This document shows, piece by piece, positions 1-8,418 of a stretch of DNA of 64,000 nucleotides. How positions within the stretch are numbered: position 1 is the stretch's first letter; every line of letters starts with the position of its first letter. The DNA is from Actinomadura rupiterrae (GTDB taxonomy: Bacteria; Actinomycetota; Actinomycetes; Streptosporangiales; Streptosporangiaceae). The notes below the pieces were generated by a model. That model was not told the origin of the DNA and ran no database searches. It saw nothing but the letters and a program-made list of their open reading frames with translations. The stretch spans positions 558,001 through 622,000 of the forward strand of contig NZ_JAMZEA010000005.1 of the NCBI RefSeq assembly GCF_024172125.1, in the 5' to 3' direction. Made by a program: the position numbers and the translations under genes.

Positions 1-22
1 CGCTTGGTCAAGAGTTGCCGGG

Positions 23-1456
23 CTAGGAGCAGTTGCAGCAGTCGCCGCAGCCTGAGCAGTCGGAGCAGCAGCAGCCGTCGCAGTCGCAGCCGTCCGAGCA
101 GCCGTCGCAGGCGCGGCAGCACCAGCAGCGGGCGCAGTAGGGCTCGCGCGAGTGCTCGCTCCACTCGGGCTGGTAGACGCCGCATGTGATGCAGACGAGC
201 GTTCCGGTGAGGCACGGGATCGGCCAGCCTGCGCGGGGCGGGCGCGGGCGGGAGCCCGGGTCGCCGCCTCCCGAGAACCAGCCGTTCCCGCCGCCTCCAC
301 CTCCGCCACCGCCGCCGCCGTACGGCGGCTGACCTGGAGGCGGGCCGTAACCCTGGCCGTAACCGGGACCGTAGCCGGGCTGTCCCTGTTGGCCGTAGCC
401 GGGCTGGGGCTGCTGGCCGTAGGGGTCCTGGGGGTATTGCTGGCCTTGGCCTTGCGGGTAGGGCTGGCCCTGGGGATAAGGCTGGCCGGCGGGCGGGGGG
501 TACTGGCTCTGGAGGGAATCCAGGGGGTGCGGCGGGGCTTGGGGGTGGGGGGTGGTTGGGGCTTTGCAGGAGTTCTTGTGTTTGTGCTTGCGGCGGGCTT
601 CGGGGTAGGGGTCGAAGACTCGGTCCAGGGAGCGGCGGATCTCGCGGTTGAGGAGGGCGCGGACCAGGTCGGGCTTCTCCATCTCTACGTCCGCGAGGGC
701 CAGGTGCAGGCCGTGCAGGGCGTTCTCGCAGTGGCGGCGGGCCTCGGCGGGGGACGTGCCGGTCGCGAGCAGCGGGTTGAACGCGCCGGACGCGGCGTCC
801 TCGGCGATGTCCTCGACGGCGTCGATCAGGTGCGCGAGGCGTCCGAAGAAGCGTCCGGCCTCCGCGAGGGGCTCGGCGTTGCGCTCGCGGCCGGCGATGA
901 CGGCGGTGTGCGCGAAGACGGCGGCGGTCGCGGTCTCGGTGGGCTCGGTCAGCTCCAGCAGCCCGAGCCCGCCCGCGCGCTCCAGGCCGGGCTGGCGGGC
1001 GACGGCGTCCCGCAGGACGGACGGGTCGAACCCGAGCGCAGCGCCGGTCGCCTCGCCCGCGGCGTCCCAGCGGTCGGCCATGCGGGTCGCGGCGGCGGCG
1101 ACGAGCCTGCGCGAGTAGGGGCCGTCCCCGTCCGCGATGTGGTCACGGGTCTTGCCCGCGGCGAGCAGCAGGGACGCGGCGGCGGCGAGGCGCGCGCCGT
1201 CCGCCTGGGCCCGGACCACCTGCGCGCCGCGCATCCCGCGCAGCGCGCACGGCCCGGCGGCGCGGCGCGGGGACGTCTCGGGCGCCTGCGCCTCGACCAG
1301 CACCGAGACGATCAGCCCGTCGTAGTTGGTGACGAGCCGGGCGGCCTGGCCGTGCTCGCGGCGCAGGGTCAGGCACAGCCCGCACAGGTGCGCCAGCCAG
1401 TCGTCGAACAGGCTGCCGCGCAGCACATGGCGGCAGGGCCGCACCACTCCGAACAT
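23..1456 (-). CDS. DUF5685 family protein with Cys-rich tail
   Basis: Conserved actinobacterial protein of the DUF5685 type; no reaction is known. About residues 1-285 are a largely helical domain that opens MFGVVRPCRHVL and carries an early CGLC pair, as is usual for the family. Residues of about 290-400 are rich in Pro, Gln, Gly and Tyr (PYPQGQ and GYGQ units, then a long Gly run). The last 64 or so residues hold about 19 Cys, first as spaced CxxC pairs that could bind zinc, then as near-alternating Cys. The ATG start fits the family N-terminus. It lies 77 bp downstream of the XRE regulator on the same strand. Family call from pattern recognition; function unknown. Confidence 0.85.
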   Translation of the reverse strand: MFGVVRPCRHVLRGSLFDDWLAHLCGLCLTLRREHGQAARLVTNYDGLIVSVLVEAQAPETSPRRAAGPCALRGMRGAQVVRAQADGARLAAAASLLLAAGKTRDHIADGDGPYSRRLVAAAATRMADRWDAAGEATGAALGFDPSVLRDAVARQPGLERAGGLGLLELTEPTETATAAVFAHTAVIAGRERNAEPLAEAGRFFGRLAHLIDAVEDIAEDAASGAFNPLLATGTSPAEARRHCENALHGLHLALADVEMEKPDLVRALLNREIRRSLDRVFDPYPEARRKHKHKNSCKAPTTPHPQAPPHPLDSLQSQYPPPAGQPYPQGQPYPQGQGQQYPQDPYGQQPQPGYGQQGQPGYGPGYGQGYGPPPGQPPYGGGGGGGGGGGNGWFSGGGDPGSRPRPPRAGWPIPCLTGTLVCITCGVYQPEWSEHSREPYCARCWCCRACDGCSDGCDCDGCCCSDCSGCGDCCNCS

Positions 1457-1533
1457 CCCCGGACCTCCCCCGGCCGTGTCTCGCCGGGCGACATTATGCC
1501 GGGATCAGGACATCCGTGATCAATATCCGGAAA

Positions 1534-2856
1534 TCACACTCCGGCGCAGGCCAGGGCGCGGCGGTAGGCGCTGATCCGGGCGTCCGCCGGGGAGCCGTTC
1601 TCGGCGAGCAGCTCGGCCAGGTCGAACCAGGTCTGCGCGGCGTGCCGGGACGACTCCATCCGCTCCAGGCAGGCGGACGCGCGGCGCAGCGACGCGGTCG
1701 CGCGGTCCTTCTCCCCCAGCCGGACGCGGGCCTCGCCGAGGACGGTCAGCGCGACCGCCGTGGCCCGGCGCGGCGCGTCCCCGAGCAGCTCCAGGGCCTC
1801 CTCGGCGTGCGCGACGGCCTCCGCCGGACGGCCCAGCGCGGTCTCGGCGCGGGCCAGCTCGGTCAGGCACCACGCCACGTCCAGCTCGCCGGCGGCGCTG
1901 GCGTTGATCTCCGTGCGCACCCGCGCGAGCAGGTCCCGGGCGCGTCCGGCCTGCTCGGGACGGGCGCGCAGGAGCAGCCCGGCGTAGTTCACCCGGAGCC
2001 GCGCGAGGTTGCGCAGGTCGCCGTCCGGGGCGCCGTCGATCTCGCCGAACTCGCCGGCGATCTGCAGCGCGCGCTCGGCCAGCTCGACGCCCTCCTCGTA
2101 CGCGCCGCGGACCTCGGCGACGAACGCGGCCTCCCAGTAGGCGGCGACGCGCGCGGCCGGGCCGGCGCCGCGGTCGGCGCGCTCCACCAGCTGAGCGGCG
2201 AGCTGCCGCGCGCGGACGAGGTCGCCGCGCTCGATGAACGCGGCCAGCAGCGCGGCGCCCAGGTGGACGGCCGAGTCGGTGGTGTCGGCGCCGGTCGCGG
2301 CGAGCTGGCGCAGCGCGTCCTCGGCGACGCGGACGCCCTCGCTGATGTCGCCGCGCTCGCGCAGGCAGCGGCTCAGCGCGACGTGCACCCGGGTCCACTG
2401 GTCGGGGTCGTGCTCGGCGGACGCGCGGGCGCTCAGCGCGCGCAGCTCCTCGATCGCCCGCTCCAGGTCGCCGGCTGCCTCCAGCGCGAGCGCGTGGCCC
2501 CAGCGGGCCTGGTGCAGCATGTCCGGCAGCGCGACCGCGTCGGGGCTGGCCAGCACGTCGGCGAACCGGGCGCGGGCCTCGTCCGCCGCGCCGTTGCGCA
2601 GCGCGATCTCGGCGTAGTCGAGGGTGACCCGCAGCTCGTCCACCACGTCCTCGCCGACACCGCTGACCAGGTAGGTCGGCGAGCAGCTCAGCTTGGTCGC
2701 GAGCAGGTCCACCACGCTCGGCGCGGGCACCCGCTTGTCGCTCTCGATCAGCGAGATGTAGCTGTCGGACAGCTCGGGGTACGCGAGCTGGGCCTGGCTC
2801 ATGCCCTGCCGGATGCGCAGCGCCCGGATCCGCTGCCCCAGTGTCTCCCGATCCAT
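1534..2856 (-). CDS. XRE-family regulator with TPR repeats
   Basis: DNA-binding regulator of 440 residues. Residues 5-60 form a Cro/C1-type helix-turn-helix (RIRALRIRQGMSQAQLA, then SYISLIESDKR). The rest is Ala/Arg-rich helical pairs with the spacing of tetratricopeptide repeats, as in peptide- or partner-sensing XRE/TPR regulators. The frame stays open upstream to 3003, but the ATG at 2856 begins directly before the HTH (MDRETLGQ), so it is preferred. Downstream on the same strand is the DUF5685 gene; upstream is divergent uraH. The target genes are not shown by the sequence. Confidence 0.85.
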   Translation of the reverse strand: MDRETLGQRIRALRIRQGMSQAQLAYPELSDSYISLIESDKRVPAPSVVDLLATKLSCSPTYLVSGVGEDVVDELRVTLDYAEIALRNGAADEARARFADVLASPDAVALPDMLHQARWGHALALEAAGDLERAIEELRALSARASAEHDPDQWTRVHVALSRCLRERGDISEGVRVAEDALRQLAATGADTTDSAVHLGAALLAAFIERGDLVRARQLAAQLVERADRGAGPAARVAAYWEAAFVAEVRGAYEEGVELAERALQIAGEFGEIDGAPDGDLRNLARLRVNYAGLLLRARPEQAGRARDLLARVRTEINASAAGELDVAWCLTELARAETALGRPAEAVAHAEEALELLGDAPRRATAVALTVLGEARVRLGEKDRATASLRRASACLERMESSRHAAQTWFDLAELLAENGSPADARISAYRRALACAGV

Positions 2857-3130
2857 GTTTCGAACCACCCGCCTGCCAGGTCCCCCTCGCCTCGTGCGCG
2901 CGCACGCCGCGTGGAGAAGAAAACGTGTTGATCGTCCAGTGTGCCCGGACTGCGCCCGGTCGGTTCGTGATTCGGCGGATCCGGACCGTCCCGTTCGCAC
3001 CACGGCAGGCTATAGCGGACAGCAGGGGTCGCGCCGCCCCGGGCAGCGGAAACGTACCGTCCGTATCCCACCTGTGTCCTTCCCGCGCGCCCCTTCGGCC
3101 TGGCGGGCGGCTGCTGCTGTACTAGCGGCC

Positions 3131-3601
3131 ATGAGCGTGTCCACCCATGTCCTCGACACCGGCAGCGGGACGCCCGCGGCCGGCGTCCCGGTCCGGCTCG
3201 ACCTGTACGCCGCGGACTCCTGGCGCCTCGTCCAGGAGGGCGAGACCGACCCCGCGGGCCGCTGGGTCCTGGCACCACCACCCCCGGAAACCACCCCGGC
3301 CCCGGCCGCCGCCCCGGTAGCGGACGGCGCCCTCGTAGCGAACGGCACCCGCGCCGAGGACGCGCCGTCCGGCACGGCGTCCGGCACGGAGTCCGGTGTG
3401 CCGGTGGTGGACGCGGCGGGCGGGCTCGCTCCGGGGACCTACCGGCTGCGGTTCGGGTCGGGGCGGTACTTCGCCGCGCGGGACGTGGAGTCCTACTACC
3501 CGGAGATCACCGTGATCTTCCTCGTCACCGGGCCCGGGCAGCGCCACCACGTCCCGCTCGCGCTCGGCCCGTTCGGCTACTCCACCTACCGGGGGTCCTG
3601 A
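3131..3601 (+). CDS. uraH: 5-hydroxyisourate hydrolase with internal insert
   Basis: Transthyretin-related enzyme that hydrolyses 5-hydroxyisourate to OHCU in urate catabolism. Family hallmarks are present: STHVLD near the N-terminus (catalytic His), the RLDLY strand, ESYYPEITVIF, the RHHVPL histidines, and the C-terminal YRGS signature. At 156 residues it is about 40-50 longer than usual. The extra length is one Pro/Ala/Gly/Ser-rich stretch at about residues 51-98, between the WVL strand and the GTYRLRF strand, probably a disordered loop. ATG at 3131 precedes STHVLD exactly as in the family. The next gene is a purine permease, which fits a purine-salvage or degradation role. Confidence 0.9.
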   Translation: MSVSTHVLDTGSGTPAAGVPVRLDLYAADSWRLVQEGETDPAGRWVLAPPPPETTPAPAAAPVADGALVANGTRAEDAPSGTASGTESGVPVVDAAGGLAPGTYRLRFGSGRYFAARDVESYYPEITVIFLVTGPGQRHHVPLALGPFGYSTYRGS

Positions 3602-3848
3602 CCAGGCCTTATCCGACGCGCCCGGGACCCGGTCAGTGATCCGCCCGTAACACGCCGACGGCTACCCTGTGCAGGCCGCGGACACGCACCGCACGACCGC
3701 GCACCGCGAACAGGGACCTGCACTACGGAACCCGCAGCGCGGCACCCGCACCGCGAGGCCGCTCGCACCGCAGGTCCGCCCGCCGTGCGCGCACCGCGCG
3801 TCCGCGACCGACAACGTCCAGCCCGATCCCCGCTCCGGAGCCCGCCTG

Positions 3849-5297
3849 ATGTCGCACGCCCGACCCGACGAGACCAGCGACGACACCCCGCCCCCGGGCC
3901 CGCGCGGCCCCCTGGACGGCTTCTTCGGGCTCACCGCCCGCGGCACGACCGTCCCGCGCGAGCTGCGCGGCGGCGTGACCACGTTCTTCGCGATGGCCTA
4001 CATCATCCTGCTGAACCCGATCATCCTCAGCGGGGCCAGGGACATCAACCACGCGCAGCTGTCGCTGCCGCAGCTCACGACGATGACGGCGCTGTCGGCG
4101 ACGATCGCGACGATCATCATGGGCCTGGTCGGGAACGCGCCCATGGCGGTGGCGTCCGGGCTCGGCATCAACGCGATCGTGGCGTTCCAGGCCGCGCCGG
4201 TGATGACCTGGCCGCAGGCGATGGGCCTGGTGGTGCTGGAGGGCGTCGTGATCGTGCTGCTCGCGGTCACCGGCGTCCGCGAACGGATCATGAACGCGAT
4301 CCCGCTGCCGCTCAAGCACGCGATCGCGGTCGGCATCGGCGCGTTCATCGCGCTCGTCGGGCTCTACGACGCCAAGTTCATCAGCTCCAGCCCGGTGGCC
4401 CCGCCGCTCGCGCTCGGCACCGGCGGGAAGCTGATGGGCTGGCCCGCGCTGGTGTTCGCGCTCGCCCTCGGCATCATGATCGTGCTGTACGTGCGGAAGG
4501 TCCCGGGCGCGATCCTGATCGGCATCGTCGTCGCGACCGTGGTCGCCGTGATCGTCCAGTCCAACGCGAGCGTGCCGGACGAGAAGTGGGGCGTGGTCGT
4601 CCCGGACGTCCCGGACAAGCTGTTCGCCGCCCCCGACTTCGGCCTGCTGTTCAAGGTGGACGTCTTCGGCGGCTTCGGCAAGGCCGGCTTCATCACCGCC
4701 CTCGTCGTCCTGTTCACCCTCGTCCTGTCCGGCTTCTTCGACGCGATGGGCACCATCCTCGGCCTCTCGGACGAGGCGGGCCTGGTGAACGAGCGCGGCG
4801 AGGTCCCCGGTCTCGGCCGCATCCTGACCGTGGACGGCCTGTCCGCCGCGCTCGGTGGTCTGACCAGCTCGTCCGCCAACACGGTGTTCGTCGAGTCCGC
4901 CGCCGGTGTCGGCGAGGGCGCCCGCACCGGCCTGGCCAACATCGCCACCGGCGCCCTGTTCGCCGTCACCCTCTTCCTCACCCCGCTCGCCGCCGTCGTC
5001 CCGGCCCAGGCCGCGGCCCCCGCCCTCGTCCTGGTCGGCGCCCTGATGATGACCCAGGCCGCCAAGATCACCTGGGACGACCTGGACATCGCCATCCCGG
5101 CCTTCCTCACCATCGCCTTCATGCCTTTCACCTACTCAATCACCACCGGAATAGGTAGCGGGTTGGTCAGCTACGCGGTGATCAAGCTCAGCCGGGGCAA
5201 GGCGCGTGAGGTCTCCATCTGGCTCTGGCCGGTCGTGATCCTCTTCCTCGCCTTCTTCGCACTTCACCCGCTCGAAAGCTGGCTCAACGTGAAGTGA
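3849..5297 (+). CDS. NCS2/AzgA-type purine permease with element-derived C-terminus
   Basis: Membrane permease of about 482 residues related to hypoxanthine/guanine/adenine transporters. PLDGFFGLTARGTTVPRELRGGVTTFFAMAYIILLNP is the typical N-terminus, quoted here only to its motif FFAMAYIILLNP; about 12-14 hydrophobic helices follow. Other family motifs are GDNAMGTILG-like FFDAMGTILGLSDEAG, SSANTVFVESAAGVGEGART, and FTYSITTGIG. The ATG at 3849 was chosen because the upstream open frame is Arg/Pro-rich and unlike a permease. The last ~30 codons, from about 5205, appear to belong to the integrated element rather than the chromosome, since a second, different permease tail lies at 15676-15774. 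It is thus probably a functional chimera. Neighbouring uraH supports a purine substrate. Confidence 0.88.
   Translation: MSHARPDETSDDTPPPGPRGPLDGFFGLTARGTTVPRELRGGVTTFFAMAYIILLNPIILSGARDINHAQLSLPQLTTMTALSATIATIIMGLVGNAPMAVASGLGINAIVAFQAAPVMTWPQAMGLVVLEGVVIVLLAVTGVRERIMNAIPLPLKHAIAVGIGAFIALVGLYDAKFISSSPVAPPLALGTGGKLMGWPALVFALALGIMIVLYVRKVPGAILIGIVVATVVAVIVQSNASVPDEKWGVVVPDVPDKLFAAPDFGLLFKVDVFGGFGKAGFITALVVLFTLVLSGFFDAMGTILGLSDEAGLVNERGEVPGLGRILTVDGLSAALGGLTSSSANTVFVESAAGVGEGARTGLANIATGALFAVTLFLTPLAAVVPAQAAAPALVLVGALMMTQAAKITWDDLDIAIPAFLTIAFMPFTYSITTGIGSGLVSYAVIKLSRGKAREVSIWLWPVVILFLAFFALHPLESWLNVK
5205..5208. other. Putative left attachment core (attL), CGTG
   Basis: CGTG lies in the permease codons for Ala-Arg-Glu (GGCGCGTGAGG). 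The same four bases occur at 15676-15679. Serine integrases need only a very short identical core, so this length is acceptable, but four bases alone would be weak. The support is that both sides keep the permease reading frame in phase across this point. Confidence 0.5.
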
Positions 5298-5311
5298 TCC
5301 AGACCGCCGAA

Positions 5312-5346
5312 CGCCCCGTCGAGCCGCTGGCAGGCTCGGCGGGGCG
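5312..5346. terminator. Bidirectional hairpin terminator
   Basis: CGCCCCGTCGAGCC and GGCTCGGCGGGGCG form a 14-bp stem with one mismatch around a 7-nt loop. It sits between the end of the permease and the end of the convergent XRE/PLD-like gene, so it could serve both. There is no clear U tract, as is common in actinomycetes. Confidence 0.65.
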
Positions 5347-5361
5347 TCCGCGTGTTCGGGC

Positions 5362-6093
5362 TCAACCGATGGGCGTGGCGTTGCTCCAGACGTGGGCAAG
5401 GCTGGCGAGGTAGGTGCTGGCTAGGTCGCCGTCCGTGGTGTGCCGGACGTGCAGGACAGGAGCATCAGACGCGGCGACCCCGTAGGCATGGTTGTTGACG
5501 AGGACGTCGTTATCGGCGCGGTAGATCGAGTTGTAGAGCACGGTGTCGTGAAGCCGGATCTCGACGTTCGGAGCATCGCGGAGCGGTTCGTACAAGACGA
5601 GGGCGTTGCGGATCTTGGCTGAGAGGGAGTCGCCGACGCGTTCGTCGTCGCCGCGCTCCCGGATGTGCGAGCCGTCCGGGTTGCCGAGGAGGAGGCGGAC
5701 GAGGACGCCAGCTCGGGCGCGCTCGGCGAGGGCGCGGACGATGCCGGAGTCCTCGGCGAGGAAGAGGCTGGCGTAGGCGAGGATGTCGATCTCGCGGCGG
5801 GCACTCTCGAAGTGGCGCAACCAGACGGCGCGAGGGACGGCCCAGCGGTGCGGGTAAGCGCCGAGGATGAGCACGGGCGGGGGCTCGGGTGCCGTGTGCT
5901 GGACGGCGAGGTTCGGCCAGATGAGCACCTCGTCGAGGTTGAGCAGTTCGGCGAGGTTCCTGCGGTGGCGCGGGTAGGGGACGCGGCCGTCGATCCAGCG
6001 CCGGACGGTCTTGGGGTCGACGCCGAGACGGCGCGCCACCTGGTCATGGGTGAGGCGTGCATCGGCGAGGGCGCTGCGCAACAGGTCGTTCAA
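5362..6093 (-). CDS. XRE HTH regulator with PLD-like domain (copy 1)
   Basis: 243-residue protein. Residues about 8-50 are a helix-turn-helix (LTHDQVARRLGVDPKTVRRW). Residues about 75-235 resemble the phospholipase-D fold used as a sensor or effector domain: PHRWAVPR, ILAYASLFLAED, VRLLLGNPDG, and RLHDTVLYNSIYRADND followed by VNNHAYG. The HKD motif is degenerate because Thr replaces the Lys after His, so phosphodiesterase activity is doubtful. It is a clear paralogue of the gene at 10012-10758. Its upstream region (6134-6174) carries GACGTCCC repeats that also precede that paralogue. The ligand is unknown. Confidence 0.75.
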   Translation of the reverse strand: MNDLLRSALADARLTHDQVARRLGVDPKTVRRWIDGRVPYPRHRRNLAELLNLDEVLIWPNLAVQHTAPEPPPVLILGAYPHRWAVPRAVWLRHFESARREIDILAYASLFLAEDSGIVRALAERARAGVLVRLLLGNPDGSHIRERGDDERVGDSLSAKIRNALVLYEPLRDAPNVEIRLHDTVLYNSIYRADNDVLVNNHAYGVAASDAPVLHVRHTTDGDLASTYLASLAHVWSNATPIG

Positions 6094-6133
6094 CGGACCT
6101 CCCGGAGCTGGGGCTACGCCCGACGCTAACAGA

Positions 6134-6174
6134 AGACGTCCCTAGACGTCCCTAGTTGCCGATGGAGACGTCCC
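6134..6174. promoter_or_regulatory. GACGTCCC repeat cluster, candidate operator
   Basis: AGACGTCCCT occurs twice in direct tandem (6134-6153), and GAGACGTCCC once more at 6165-6174. They lie just upstream of the minus-strand XRE/PLD-like gene. The same motif returns at 7752-7785 and, in both orientations, at 10785-10825, so one regulator of the element probably binds all three. Confidence 0.6.
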
Positions 6175-6273
6175 GGCGAGCGGACGAACCTCTTGCACAA
6201 GCCCGCCGGGTCACCGCCCACGGCGTCCGACCCGGCAAGCTCCCCCATCCGTGACCTGCGACGAGGAGTCGTC

Positions 6274-6582
6274 ATGTCCTTCGACCGGCCGTGCAGCGGA
6301 GACCGCTCCGCGCCTCCGACACGTCCCGAGTCCAAGCCGCCCACTCGTGCGAACAGGAGCACTGACGCCGACGACCAGAGGCTTACTGACCTGCGCGAGG
6401 AGTTCGGCGGGCACCGCATCTGGCGTTCCCCGCATCGGGACGGCGGCCTCGGATGCTGGGTCGCTTCCTTGCACGACCCGACGCAGGGCGTAGACCCGAC
6501 GCTCATCTGTGACACCGCCGATCAGTTGCGGGATGCCTTGCTGGAGGAGAGGGAGCGCGCGGCGGGACGAGGTGACCACTAG
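6274..6582 (+). CDS. Hypothetical element protein
   Basis: 102-residue protein of unknown function. The N-terminal 35 residues are polar and probably disordered. The rest (LTDLREEFGGHRIWRSP..GGLGCWVASL, then DTADQLRDALLEERE) looks like a small alpha/beta domain. ATG at 6274 was chosen because GAGGAG lies 8-10 nt upstream; the frame extends further but without a better site. Its TAG stop shares a base with the GTG start of the next gene, so the two are probably translated together. It is the first gene of the run that leads into the GntR regulator. Confidence 0.6.
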   Translation: MSFDRPCSGDRSAPPTRPESKPPTRANRSTDADDQRLTDLREEFGGHRIWRSPHRDGGLGCWVASLHDPTQGVDPTLICDTADQLRDALLEERERAAGRGDH

Positions 6583-7004
6583 TGACCGCACTCGGAGCTA
6601 ACCCGTCCGACAACGGACCGGCGAACTTCGCCACTGCCTACCAGCCGATTCCGGAGCATGAGCCGTTGGCATTCCGCATGCCCCGCGCGCTCGGCAACGC
6701 GTGGACGGACATCCAGGCGCGTCGTCACCTCAACCGGCTTGAGCGGCGTCTCAACCGGCTCGGCTGGGAGTCGGCGCGCCGGTACGAGTGCTCTCCTCCG
6801 CTGCTGCGGATCTTCTCCGAGGCCGCGCCGCACATCGGAGAGCACCTCGCGGCCGTCCGTGGGCCGGACCGCTGGTCGTACTGGACCAGCACCGGGGCAT
6901 ACCTCGCCGACTGCAAGGATCCGGCCGACGCGGCGCATGCGCTGACCACGCGCCTGGGGCCGTGGTTGGTCGCAGTGCTGACAGCGAAGCCGGTCCAGGA
7001 CTGA
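6582..7004 (+). CDS. Hypothetical element protein
   Basis: 140-residue protein, unrecognised. The middle is helical and Arg-rich (WTDIQARRHLNRLERRLNRLGWESARRYE), followed by a motif-like WSYWTSTGAYLADCKDP and a hydrophobic C-terminal helix (LTTRLGPWLVAVL). The GTG start overlaps the previous stop by one base, and its TGA overlaps the following ATG. This coupling on both sides supports it being real and part of one operon with the GntR regulator. Confidence 0.65.
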   Translation: MTALGANPSDNGPANFATAYQPIPEHEPLAFRMPRALGNAWTDIQARRHLNRLERRLNRLGWESARRYECSPPLLRIFSEAAPHIGEHLAAVRGPDRWSYWTSTGAYLADCKDPADAAHALTTRLGPWLVAVLTAKPVQD

Positions 7005-7231
7005 TGTCCCGTCCGGCCGGTAGGCATCGCCGGACGCGGCGTCCGGCGTGTGCTCGCACCATGAACGACGCGGCGGGGCGGACGGCGTCCACTGGGATCT
7101 CCCACCTCAGCGGACCATCCCGTCCCGTCGCGTCCCCAAGCCCGCTCCCGCCCGTTCACGAGTGGAGCGGCGGCCGCCATCGTCGCAGCCTCGCGCGACG
7201 CGTCCTCGGCGCGTTGGTGGACCTGGGATGA
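7004..7231 (+). CDS. Small basic ORF between coupled genes
   Basis: 75 residues, Arg/Pro/Ser-rich (MSRPAGRHRRTRRPACART..., ending RRSLARRVLGALVDLG). No family recognised. Support is positional: its ATG overlaps the preceding TGA (TGATG), and its TGA overlaps the ATG of the GntR gene (ATGA at 7228). Composition alone is not convincing, so this could be a translated leader for the regulator or a chance frame. Confidence 0.4.
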   Translation: MSRPAGRHRRTRRPACARTMNDAAGRTASTGISHLSGPSRPVASPSPLPPVHEWSGGRHRRSLARRVLGALVDLG

Positions 7232-7764
7232 CACCGGACACCCCCTCCAGGCGGGAGGCTCGGAGCTTCGACTCCGAGCCTCCCGCACGTGTGCCTGACG
7301 AACGGGCGAGGACTCCGTGGGGCACCTACAAGCGCATCGCCGTCGTCCTGCGCAACCGGATCACGGACGGGACATACCCACTGGGCTCCCGTCTGCCAGG
7401 TGAGCACGCACTGTGTGCGGAGTTCGCGACCACGCGTAACACCGTTCGCCGCGCACTGGAGACGCTCCAGTCCGAGGGGCTGATCGAAGTGCATGCGGGC
7501 ATGGGCCGGTTTGTCTGCGACCTCGACGCTGGGCAGCGCTCAACCGTCCGTCCGCGCTACAAGCACATCGCCGCTGACCTGCGCGCCCAGATCGAGAACG
7601 GTGATCTTCCGCCTGGCACATCTCTACCGAGCGAACGGGAACTGTGTGAGCGCTACGGGTGCGTCCGGTTCACCATCCGGCAGGCTCTTGCTCAGCTGGA
7701 GGCCGACGGGCTTGTTGAGGCGATGCAGGGCAGGGGACGTTTCGTGACGTCAAGACGTCCCTAG
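7228..7764 (+). CDS. GntR-family regulator with two winged-helix domains
   Basis: 178 residues carrying two GntR-type winged helices in tandem, about residues 31-98 and 107-176. Each has the pattern YKxIAxxLRxxI..G..PxGxxLPxE..LCxxxxxxRxTxRxAL..L...GL (GTYKRIAVVLRNRITDG and RYKHIAADLRAQIENG). Neither is followed by a ligand-binding domain. In actinomycete elements, GntR proteins of the KorSA type repress transfer genes; that role is inferred here from context. The ATG overlaps the previous stop. GACGTC motifs over and after its stop codon suggest a link to the shared operator. Confidence 0.85.
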   Translation: MTPDTPSRREARSFDSEPPARVPDERARTPWGTYKRIAVVLRNRITDGTYPLGSRLPGEHALCAEFATTRNTVRRALETLQSEGLIEVHAGMGRFVCDLDAGQRSTVRPRYKHIAADLRAQIENGDLPPGTSLPSERELCERYGCVRFTIRQALAQLEADGLVEAMQGRGRFVTSRRP

Positions 7765-7785
7765 ATGATCCTTTGACGTCCGTGG
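7752..7785. promoter_or_regulatory. GACGTC operator-like sites before the HD gene
   Basis: AAGACGTCCCTAGA (7752-7765, overlapping the GntR stop codon) and TTGACGTCCGTGG (7773-7785) lie 33-66 bp before the HD-domain gene start. They match the repeats ahead of the two XRE/PLD-like genes. Confidence 0.55.
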
Positions 7786-7817
7786 ATGTCCGGACCCGCG
7801 CGCCTACCGTCGAGAAC

Positions 7818-8372
7818 ATGAACAACACAGCCAAGTGGGCGCGGGAACTCGCGCGGGACCACCTTGAGGCACCGCTCCCGCGCCGATGGGCGCACACTCA
7901 GGGCGTAGCGCAACAGGCTCGCAGTCTCGCCCCGATCCTCGGCGAGAGCGCCGACCTCCTCGAAGCCGCCGCTTGGCTGCACGACATCGGCTACGCGCCC
8001 GACCTGGTCGTCACCGGCTTCCACCCCCTCGACGGAGCGCGCTACCTCCGCGACGCCCACCATGCCGACGATCACTTGTGTCGCCTTGTCGCCCACCACT
8101 CATGCGCCATGATCGAAGCCCGCGAACGCGGCCTCGCCGACGAACTCGCCGAAGAGTTCGGCGCTACGCCTCCCGACCTCACCAAGGCGCTCATCTACTG
8201 CGACATGACAACCAGCCCAGACGGTGAACACCTACCGGTTGAGGAGCGGCTCGCCGAGATCCTGTCGCGTTATGGAGACGGACACCTTGTATCCCGCTGG
8301 ATTGCACAGTCATCTCCAAGCCTGATTGACGCCGTTCACCATGTACGCGAAGAGCTGAACTTGCATCTCTAA
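7818..8372 (+). CDS. HD-domain phosphohydrolase
   Basis: 184-residue HD-superfamily protein, predicted metal-dependent phosphohydrolase on a nucleotide or similar substrate. Visible metal-binding motifs are RRWAHTQGV (first His), AAWLHDIGYAP (the HD pair) and VAHHS, with a late Asp in ALIYCDMTT. The frame is open from 7773, but the ATG at 7818 starts next to the conserved helix. It is the last plus-strand gene before the AT-rich cargo. Together with the Nudix gene it gives the element two nucleotide-type hydrolases. The substrate is unknown. Confidence 0.8.
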   Translation: MNNTAKWARELARDHLEAPLPRRWAHTQGVAQQARSLAPILGESADLLEAAAWLHDIGYAPDLVVTGFHPLDGARYLRDAHHADDHLCRLVAHHSCAMIEARERGLADELAEEFGATPPDLTKALIYCDMTTSPDGEHLPVEERLAEILSRYGDGHLVSRWIAQSSPSLIDAVHHVREELNLHL

Positions 8373-8418
8373 GCCAGAGGATCAATGAGGCGGTATGCGA
8401 AAATGACACAAACTCGCC

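Noticed and set aside
5290..5310. CCAGACC shared by left (after the permease stop) and right ends as attachment core
   Set aside because: Seven bases match, but a crossover there would not explain the frame-continuous permease tail that starts at 15676. CGTG explains both sides better, though not conclusively.
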